This document shows positions 7,469 through 13,474 of a DNA stretch of 13,474 nt, in pieces. The position numbers and the translations under genes are program-made. Within the stretch, counting starts at the first letter, position 1. The number at the start of each line of letters is the position of its first letter. Below the pieces are notes generated by a model, which was not told the origin of the DNA, did not search any database, and worked only from the letters and a program-made list of their open reading frames with translations. Origin of the DNA: an uncultured bacterium (lineage in GTDB: Bacteria; Verrucomicrobiota; Lentisphaeria; Victivallales; UBA1829); contig URKJ01000066.1 in the NCBI GenBank assembly GCA_900548385.1, positions 1 through 13,474 on the forward strand. Reading direction: 5' to 3'.

Positions 7469-10400
7469 ATGCTGCGGAACTTGATTTTAGTATTGTCGTT
7501 TCTGCTCGGAGCCGTGCTCTCCGCACAGGTAATCCATGAACAGAAATGGGAAAAGCCGTTTACATGGAAGGAAGGCGGATTTACAAAATTGCGTCTTGCA
7601 AAGAGTGACGAGGCCGTTAAAACTCCGGCGGGCGAACAGGCGATCGCGCTGAAAGTCATTGCCAAGCCGGATCATGTCGCGCACGGAGCCCAGTTCAATC
7701 TGCTGAAAAATGCCGATTTGAAAAAGGGAGACCGTCTGCGCATCACGTTTGCGGTGAAAGGGACGGAGTTCGGGGAGATTGGTTTGAACGTCATTCAGAA
7801 CGGCAAGCCGTGGAAAGGAATTTCCAGAGAAAGTGTGAAACGGATCAAGGTGACGAAAGAGTGGCAGACGGTCACGCATGAATTCACCGTGGACCGGGAT
7901 TACCGGGAGGTCATCCGTTTCCCGATGTTCATGCTGGGAGAGTATCCGCTGAATGCGACACTCTATTTCGGTCCCGTCAAAACGGAACGTCTTGCGAAGC
8001 ATCTGCCGCTTGCCTTGGGGAAGGAGTGGCGGCTGTTTCCCGGAGTGAAACCGGAAGCGGTGAACGCGGCGACGCTGAAAGAGATCCCGGCGGAGATCGG
8101 CGGCGTAAAGGGAATTCCGGTGACGCTGAACGGAAAGACTCTGGACATCGCCGCTTTGGCGGGCGGACCGGAAAATGGAAAAACGGCACTGCTGCTGAAC
8201 CGGTTCACATCGGATTCCGACGGTTTTATGCAGATCGGCATCGGGGCGGACTGGTGGTTTGACTTTTCGGTCAACGGCAAATCGGTTTACGATACGCTGA
8301 AGACGGGAAACCAGGTGTCTCCGGTCAACGAGAACAATCATGTATTCAACTTCCCGGTGAGGCAGGGTGAAAACCGGATCGCGCTTACCGTGAAGAGTGG
8401 AATGGACGGCTGGAAAGTTGCCTGCGGAGCGGTTCCGTTCCGGGAAAAACTGCGCAATATTGTGGAGATCGTCCGGTCGCCGGAGTGGCGTCCGATCAAG
8501 ATGGACCCCGTGGAATGGGTGTATGTCCAGCCGAAACGGATTCCGATGCTGGAGGTGAAACCGGGAACCGCTCTTGATCTTTCCGGATTCATTTCCCGCG
8601 AGCCGGAAATCGGCAAACTCGGCAGGATCATTGTCAACAGGGACGGCAAGCTGGCGTATGAGAAAGAGCCGTCGCGGACCGTGCGGTTCCGCAGCTTCAA
8701 TTTTTCTCCGGGCGACTGGACACATAAACTGTTTGCCATGAGCAAGCCGGAAATTGAAGAATTCGCCGAGGCGGTCCGTCTTCGCGGATTCAATCTGATC
8801 CGCATTCATTATCCCGATGCGGCGCTTACGGGAAAAAACGGTTATCCGAAAAAGGCGCTTAAACTGGAACAGACGGCGCTTCCCCGCCGAATGGAGGAGC
8901 TGCCGATCGACAAAGCGTTTGAAGACCGCTGGGATTATTTTGTCGCCTGTCTGCGGAAACGCAACATCTATCTGTTTTTGGATATTGTCTCCTCCCGCTG
9001 CGGCTGGACGGCGGCAACGGTGGACTTTGATCTCAAGACGGGGATGCTGTTCCGCGAGGATTACCGCGACAACTGGCGCGCCGGCTTTCAGTATATGATG
9101 ACACATGTGAATCCTTACACGAAACTCCGGATGCTGGACGACCCGATGGTGGTCGGCGTTACACTGCTCAATGAACAGGACAATCAGAAAAACTATTGGG
9201 GGGAACTGAATCCGCACTGGCAGAAATTTTATGCTTCTGGGCACCCCGGTTCCAAGGCGCCCGTGCTGAATTTGGAGCTTCTTCAGAAATCACAGGAAGC
9301 GCGCGGCTGGGTGGAACGGGTGCTGATGAACATGTCGGATTTCTATATGAAAGAGGTGCGGAAGATCGGTTTTCAAGGCGTTGTGACCAACTGGGACATG
9401 TATATGCGGCTGATGGATATTCCGCCGCGCACCCCGTTGACCGCTGTCGCGATGCACACCTATTTTTCCCATCCGAATGTGATTCCGCTTCCGGTACGGA
9501 ATTACACGCAGAAACTTTACACTCTGCGCTGGCATCGCGGCAAGGGGATCATGACCGGGCAGGATAGTTCCATTACCGACCGGAACAACTATATCGGCCG
9601 CGCGGGAGTGAACCGTTTCTACGACCGCCCGTTTCTGATGACCGAGTATTCCCATAGCAAGAACAACCGTTTCGTGTCGGAGGCAGGGTTGATGTGGGGT
9701 GCTTATGCGGCGCTTCAGGGGTGGGATATGCTCACGCAGCATGCGAACATGGTTGCTTTGTGGCATGTTCCGTTGACTGGTATGAAGTTTGAAGATGCGC
9801 TCAGTCCGATGGCGCGGGTGAACGATGTCATCACTGCGTTCGCGTGGCAGCGCGGCGACGTCGCCGAGGCGAAGCACAAGGTGGAAGTCGCAATTCCGAA
9901 ACGCATCATGGAATCACCGGATTTCATGAACGCGATCGGCGGGGAATACAGCCGTCTGTTCATGGTGACGAAAATCGGCTGTTCCTATGACGGGAAAGGT
10001 TCTGTCCGCGACAGCATTAAATTTCTTCCCGAACGGTTCAGCCGGACTTACGGCGGCGGAATGTTCGCGGAAATCCGCGAGTCTCTCGGCGGGGATGCCC
10101 TTGCCCGGAAGCTGGTGAAGGAGCTGCGCGCAAAAAGCGTGATCGGGAAAACGAATCTCACCGATCCGGACAAAGGAATCTATCAGAGCGAAACGGGAGA
10201 GATCGTGACGGATGTCAACAAAAAAACGCTCCGGGTGGTGACAAAGAGGCTGGAAGGCGCGGTGTTCAAGAACGACGAGCCGGTCCGGCTGGACGCTATG
10301 ACGGTTTCCAGATGTTCGGTCCCGGCATCGCTGACGGCAATCGTACTGGATTCCGCCCCCTCTCTGCGGAAAAGCAAACGGATTCTGCTGGTCGCGGCGA

Positions 10401-10672
10401 CTCAGGGACTGGCGGAGAACTCGGTGTTTGACAGCGGAAATTTCGGCGTGGAAATCGACTTCGGAAAATTCCCCGTTCTGTACCGCAGCGGAACGTTCGC
10501 CCTGTCGCTCGCGACGGATTCCGCAACGGCTCCCTCGGTCTATGCGCTGAATTTGGACGGGACCCGCGAGCGGAAACTGGAGTCCGCATTTGCAGACGGC
10601 AGACTGTCGCTGACGCTTGACACCTCGAAACTGGAATACGGAACGCCGTTTTTTGAGATTGTCTATCCGTGA
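7469..10672 (+). CDS. Large secreted GH5-like (clan GH-A) glycoside hydrolase
   Basis: A 1067-residue exported protein. A signal peptide (MLRNLILVLSFLLGAVLSA) ends with likely cleavage after Ala19. Residues ~40-175 form a jelly-roll resembling CBM4/9 modules (GDRLRITFAVKG ... EWQTVTHEFTV). Residues ~180-330 are a second beta domain with VNGKSVYD, like accessory sugar-binding domains. The TIM barrel runs from ~405 (RFRSFNFSPGDW) with FNLIRIHYPD (441-450). Glu569 in LLNEQDN fits the acid/base after beta-4 and Glu726 in LMTEYSHSK fits the nucleophile on beta-7; their 157-residue separation suits retaining clan GH-A enzymes. Residues ~860-1067 are beta-rich (SETGEIVTDVNKKTLRV) and of unknown function. 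AGGAG (7457-7461) stands seven bases before the ATG. Substrate is not predictable; beta-linked plant or host glycans are plausible. It is the second gene of the pseudopilin operon. It lacks any visible anchor or sorting domain. Confidence 0.88.
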   Translation: MLRNLILVLSFLLGAVLSAQVIHEQKWEKPFTWKEGGFTKLRLAKSDEAVKTPAGEQAIALKVIAKPDHVAHGAQFNLLKNADLKKGDRLRITFAVKGTEFGEIGLNVIQNGKPWKGISRESVKRIKVTKEWQTVTHEFTVDRDYREVIRFPMFMLGEYPLNATLYFGPVKTERLAKHLPLALGKEWRLFPGVKPEAVNAATLKEIPAEIGGVKGIPVTLNGKTLDIAALAGGPENGKTALLLNRFTSDSDGFMQIGIGADWWFDFSVNGKSVYDTLKTGNQVSPVNENNHVFNFPVRQGENRIALTVKSGMDGWKVACGAVPFREKLRNIVEIVRSPEWRPIKMDPVEWVYVQPKRIPMLEVKPGTALDLSGFISREPEIGKLGRIIVNRDGKLAYEKEPSRTVRFRSFNFSPGDWTHKLFAMSKPEIEEFAEAVRLRGFNLIRIHYPDAALTGKNGYPKKALKLEQTALPRRMEELPIDKAFEDRWDYFVACLRKRNIYLFLDIVSSRCGWTAATVDFDLKTGMLFREDYRDNWRAGFQYMMTHVNPYTKLRMLDDPMVVGVTLLNEQDNQKNYWGELNPHWQKFYASGHPGSKAPVLNLELLQKSQEARGWVERVLMNMSDFYMKEVRKIGFQGVVTNWDMYMRLMDIPPRTPLTAVAMHTYFSHPNVIPLPVRNYTQKLYTLRWHRGKGIMTGQDSSITDRNNYIGRAGVNRFYDRPFLMTEYSHSKNNRFVSEAGLMWGAYAALQGWDMLTQHANMVALWHVPLTGMKFEDALSPMARVNDVITAFAWQRGDVAEAKHKVEVAIPKRIMESPDFMNAIGGEYSRLFMVTKIGCSYDGKGSVRDSIKFLPERFSRTYGGGMFAEIRESLGGDALARKLVKELRAKSVIGKTNLTDPDKGIYQSETGEIVTDVNKKTLRVVTKRLEGAVFKNDEPVRLDAMTVSRCSVPASLTAIVLDSAPSLRKSKRILLVAATQGLAENSVFDSGNFGVEIDFGKFPVLYRSGTFALSLATDSATAPSVYALNLDGTRERKLESAFADGRLSLTLDTSKLEYGTPFFEIVYP

Positions 10673-10678
10673 ACCGGA

Positions 10679-10718
10679 ACGGAGAACATTAGGTTAGGTT
10701 CTCTCAGTTCTCCGTGCT
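10679..10718 (+). terminator. Possible terminator between convergent genes
   Basis: A perfect 9-bp inverted repeat ACGGAGAAC (10679-10687) / GTTCTCCGT (10707-10715) with a 19-base spacer, followed by GCTTTT. GTTCTC occurs twice (10699-10704 and 10707-10712), so the left arm can also form a shorter alternative hairpin. The right arm lies inside the last codons of the minus-strand gene ending at 10704. The T run is short, so it may be inefficient. Confidence 0.5.
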
Positions 10719-11417
10719 TTTGTATCCCCAGAACAGCTGGGATTCGGGAATGCTGTTGTAATACGCTTTCGGGATTGAGTTGATTCTCCGCGCTTCACAA
10801 TGTCCGTCCACGAAGACGAAGTTATTTCGCGCGGTATGAAGAAACGGCATTTCCTGAACATTTTCAAACCGGGAACAGCGTCCGGCGGAAGTAGTATAAT
10901 CAAACGGATAAAACACATCTCCGATATAGCAGCGTGCGGAAGGGCGTTTTGTATGGAGAATGCGGCGAGACGGTAACGACCAGGTTGTTGTCAAAGAAGG
11001 AAATTTGTTCATTCCATAATTTTTGACCTCTTCTTTGTTGATGTCAACGGGTTCAGTGACCGAGGGACAGGCGAAGATTCCTTTGGGTTTGTAAACGCCG
11101 GATATTCCCGGCAGCCATTCCCGGTAAGCGCTGGGAGAAAGAGGTTTTCCGGAGTTCAGGTAAACCATCAGAAAATCCGGCCATACGCAGAAGCCGACTC
11201 CTTCCACAACTTCCTGATGCGGGATGCCGTAGCCGTCGTTTGCTTCCGCGTAGAGATAAGAGAGGGTGCCCATCTGCTTGAGGTTGGAGGTGCAGCGGAT
11301 CGCCTGTCCTTTCGCCCGTGCGGAGTTCAGGGCGGGCAGGAGAGTCGCGGCAAGGATTGCGATCACGGCGATCGTTACGAGGAGTTCTATGAGGGTGAAT
11401 TTCATCTGTTTTTTCAT
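10704..11417 (-). CDS. Pseudopilin-like protein, H-X9-DG family, lacking Gly at the leader cleavage site
   Basis: A 237-residue protein. The leader is short: MKKQMK, then FTLIELLVTIAVIAILAATLLPAL (7-30). Glu11 is the +5 Glu, but the residue before Phe is Lys6, not the Gly that classical prepilin peptidases need. CTSNLKQMG (42-50) follows. The family signature is intact: His194, nine residues, Asp204-Gly205 (HTARNNFVFVDG). Cysteines at 42, 77, 117, 163, 181 and 207 could pair after export. The start codon overlaps the stop of the LVIVD gene as ATGA (11414-11417), and AAGG lies seven bases before the ATG inside that gene, so translation is probably coupled. The role is as for the other pseudopilin-like protein: an envelope or secretion-linked component, inferred only. 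Confidence 0.9.
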   Translation of the reverse strand: MKKQMKFTLIELLVTIAVIAILAATLLPALNSARAKGQAIRCTSNLKQMGTLSYLYAEANDGYGIPHQEVVEGVGFCVWPDFLMVYLNSGKPLSPSAYREWLPGISGVYKPKGIFACPSVTEPVDINKEEVKNYGMNKFPSLTTTWSLPSRRILHTKRPSARCYIGDVFYPFDYTTSAGRCSRFENVQEMPFLHTARNNFVFVDGHCEARRINSIPKAYYNSIPESQLFWGYKSTEN

Positions 11418-13429
11418 TTTTCAGCCTTTTGTTCTTTGTTTTCGATATACAAGCCGGAGAACCCGGCGGGGATGACGATTCTGTCACCGAGGAATACCGC
11501 GCGGGCCGGCGTTCCGGAGTGAAAATCAATCGTTCTGATATGTTTCAGCTTGCGGGGATCGGCGGCGTTGAAAAGGGAGACGGTTCCGGCTCCGTGCCGG
11601 GAAAAGACGAGCAGCTCCTTTCCATTCCATGCGGGGTGTCCGGAGACCGGCGCATCCGCGCGCAGTTTGGTTTTCAGTCCGCTTTTTCCGAGATCGGCGG
11701 GATCAAGCAGGTAATATCCTTTTTTCATGGAGGGGATCAGGAACACGTTGCCGAGAGCGGTGATTCCGTCCAGCTGATGGAATTTCGGAAACGCGAGGTT
11801 TTCGATCCGTTCCGCTTTTCCGTTGTTCACCCGGTACCAGGAGAGTCCCGTTCCGTGCGTGTTGAGGGGAAAGACGCCGTTCAGGGTGCGTTCCGGCATT
11901 GCGTCGCAGTAGAGAATCCGCTGTTCGGGAAATCCGGCCTGTTTCATGACGGGTTTTTCCGGAACGCCGAGATCCACGAAGTTGAGACGTCCCGTTCCTC
12001 CGCTGATCGCCGCGGTTCTGCCGTTGTCGTACAGGTGGATGACCTGCATCGGAAACTGGGATTTCCACTCTTTGAGCTTTTTCAGGCGGCCGTCCTTCTG
12101 AATCCGGTAAACGGTGAGGCGGGAGTCGTTGCCGGCGGTAACAAGGAGCGAACCGGAGACGGCGACGTCGTAAATCCGGTTCCCGCGGATCGTTTCCAGC
12201 TCCTGAAGTCCGGATTTCGTGTTCCGGAAGCATTTCAGCCCCGCATCGGAAGCGGCGACGTAGAGGAAGTCGCCGGAGACCGCCGCGCTGCGCGCCATGC
12301 CGCCGCAGTCGTAACGGGTGAAACCGGGGACCGGAGGTATTGGCATTTTCCAGACTTTCAGATTTGAGTCGGGGCGGGAGACGGGGAGGCTGCCCGGAAC
12401 GTCGGCGACATGGAGTCCGGTTTTGCTGCCTGCGACATAGATCACGTCGCGGCCGGGGACAATACCGCCCACGCAGTCCGGGATTGTTCCGTTGTTCCGT
12501 TTGATTTCCGGAAGTTTCAGGGAACCTGCGATTTCCGGCGAGGCGGGATTCTGAATGTCCACGAGAAACATGCCGTTGTGGGTGTCTGCGACGGCAAGCC
12601 ATTTTCCCGCCCGGCGCACCGACCAGAAGTCGTTGCCGAGCGAGTAGAATTTCGGGAATTTGACGCCGCCGATGCGTTCCGGTTTCGCCGGATCGGAAAT
12701 ATCGAACAGCTCCACGCCGTGGCCTGCGCCGTGGCGTTCTTTCATGGAGCCTTTCCGGGCGTGATGACCGGTTGCGGCATAGAGCGTGTTGTCCTGAATG
12801 TAAACGCCGTCGCCGAAGCCGTCCAGCGGGATATTGGCAAGCAGTTTCAGATCGGCGGGATGGGAGGCGTCCGCCAGTTGGGCACTGGAGTTGCCCCAGT
12901 CGCCGACCGCCAGAATGCCGTTTCTGTAATAGGTGGACTGTGCTTCATAAGGCGCGCGGTACAGTCCCGCATGAACCGGTTCCATCGGATTGGAAATATC
13001 GAAGATCTGTATGCCGTAGACGCGCATCGTGACGAACAGCGCATCGCCCGCCGCGTCGATTCCGGTTGCAAGCTCTACGGTGTCGAACTCTCCGGCTTTC
13101 CAGGGATTGCGCGGGTCGCGGACGTCGATGACCCAGAGTCCCCGGTTGCGGGCGGTTATGTACACGTATCCGCGGTGAACGGCGAGTTGGCGGCACTCCC
13201 ACGACGGGAGCCCGGAGAGTTCGCCGACTTTCCGGGGATTGTGCGGATCGGCGGTATCATAAATTTGCAGTTTTCCGCTTCCGGCAAGATAGACAAAGGT
13301 TCCGTCTCCGCCGATCGCCGTTGCTCCGACGCTTCCGGGAATTGTCCGGAACGGGATTTTTGCCGTTTGCGCCATGCAGAGAGTCCCTGTCATGACACAG
13401 AGAAAGACGAATGCCCGTAACCATTTCAT
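11414..13429 (-). CDS. Secreted LVIVD-repeat beta-propeller protein
   Basis: A 671-residue exported protein starting at the ATG at 13429-13427. A signal peptide (MKWLRAFVFLCVMTGTLCMA) has likely cleavage after Ala20. The mature part is made of LVIVD-type repeats, blades of a probable beta-propeller. Clear copies are KLQIYDTADPHNP (53-65), GLWVIDVRDPRNP (97-109), GIQIFDISNPMEP (139-151), GVELFDISDPAKP (238-250) and GMFLVDIQNPASP (286-298), with weaker ones at 481-493 and 616-628. No catalytic motif is seen; family members are usually called hypothetical surface or binding proteins. A very good ribosome binding site, AGGAGG (complement of 13439-13444), lies nine bases upstream. The frame stays open back into the adapter at 13471, but those 14 extra residues are adapter plus leader and not real. 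The promoter is beyond the contig end. It is followed with a 4-base overlap by the pseudopilin-like gene. Confidence 0.9.
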   Translation of the reverse strand: MKWLRAFVFLCVMTGTLCMAQTAKIPFRTIPGSVGATAIGGDGTFVYLAGSGKLQIYDTADPHNPRKVGELSGLPSWECRQLAVHRGYVYITARNRGLWVIDVRDPRNPWKAGEFDTVELATGIDAAGDALFVTMRVYGIQIFDISNPMEPVHAGLYRAPYEAQSTYYRNGILAVGDWGNSSAQLADASHPADLKLLANIPLDGFGDGVYIQDNTLYAATGHHARKGSMKERHGAGHGVELFDISDPAKPERIGGVKFPKFYSLGNDFWSVRRAGKWLAVADTHNGMFLVDIQNPASPEIAGSLKLPEIKRNNGTIPDCVGGIVPGRDVIYVAGSKTGLHVADVPGSLPVSRPDSNLKVWKMPIPPVPGFTRYDCGGMARSAAVSGDFLYVAASDAGLKCFRNTKSGLQELETIRGNRIYDVAVSGSLLVTAGNDSRLTVYRIQKDGRLKKLKEWKSQFPMQVIHLYDNGRTAAISGGTGRLNFVDLGVPEKPVMKQAGFPEQRILYCDAMPERTLNGVFPLNTHGTGLSWYRVNNGKAERIENLAFPKFHQLDGITALGNVFLIPSMKKGYYLLDPADLGKSGLKTKLRADAPVSGHPAWNGKELLVFSRHGAGTVSLFNAADPRKLKHIRTIDFHSGTPARAVFLGDRIVIPAGFSGLYIENKEQKAEK

Positions 13430-13454
13430 TTTACTCCACCTCCTGATTTTACAA

Positions 13455-13474
13455 CTGTCTCTTATACACATCTG
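13455..13474 (-). other. Nextera i5-side adapter remnant (not genomic)
   Basis: CTGTCTCTTATACACATCT (13455-13473) is the reverse complement of the Tn5 mosaic end. The last base, G, fits the read-1/i5 side adapter (continuing GACGC...) and not the i7 side, which would continue with C. Genomic sequence ends at 13454. Confidence 0.96.

Noticed and set aside
7487..9244. 585-codon minus-strand open frame opposite the GH5-like gene
   Set aside because: Codon-aligned shadow; the sense strand has a signal peptide and both catalytic Glu motifs.
11217..11522. 101-codon plus-strand open frame over the pseudopilin/LVIVD junction
   Set aside because: It lies opposite two well-supported genes with an ATGA overlap and has no recognisable features.
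12410..13420. 336-codon plus-strand open frame opposite the LVIVD gene
   Set aside because: Codon-aligned shadow; the opposite strand shows LVIVD repeats and a signal peptide.
13430..13471. Extension of the LVIVD protein to MCIRDSCKIRRWSK
   Set aside because: The first residues are Nextera adapter and the rest is the leader with the AGGAGG site; the signal peptide starts at 13429.

Overview
The window reads as one assembled metagenomic contig, probably from a member of Lentisphaerota (Victivallales-like; other PVC-group bacteria are possible). The reasons are the stacking of large, diverged carbohydrate-active enzymes, two pseudopilin-like proteins of the H-X9-DG type with an FTL[VI]ELL leader, and moderately high GC with good Shine-Dalgarno sites. 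This placement is an inference from gene content; there is no rRNA or other marker gene here. Both ends are Illumina Nextera adapter (1-49 and 13455-13474), so the real genomic sequence is about 50-13454. Any protein starting in the adapters (MCIRD peptides) is an artefact.

Layout. (1) 50-3989, + strand: the 3' part of a clan GH-A-like glycosidase with a C-terminal CBM9-like domain, followed after a few bases by a compact GH78-like alpha-L-rhamnosidase candidate; these two look like the end of an operon. (2) 4009-6431: a GHL6/GH42-like putative glycoside hydrolase with its own promoter and terminator, sitting between two minus-strand tRNA genes, tRNA-Ala(GGC) and tRNA-Leu(CAG), each with a recognisable promoter. 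(3) 6432-10672, + strand: a promoter region, an H-X9-DG pseudopilin-like gene, and 26 bases later a large secreted GH5-like (clan GH-A) enzyme with a jelly-roll CBM-like N-terminus. (4) 10704-13429, - strand, convergent: a secreted LVIVD-repeat beta-propeller whose stop codon overlaps (ATGA) the start of a second H-X9-DG pseudopilin-like gene.

How the genes may work together (inference): intracellular enzymes without signal peptides (GH78-like, GHL6-like) would finish breakdown of oligosaccharides, possibly rhamnose-containing ones. The secreted GH5-like enzyme and the LVIVD propeller act in the envelope or outside. Each secreted protein is paired with one pseudopilin-like gene, in opposite orders. 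This repeated pairing is the most suggestive system-like pattern in the window. I see no CRISPR array, transposase, integrase, toxin-antitoxin or phage gene.
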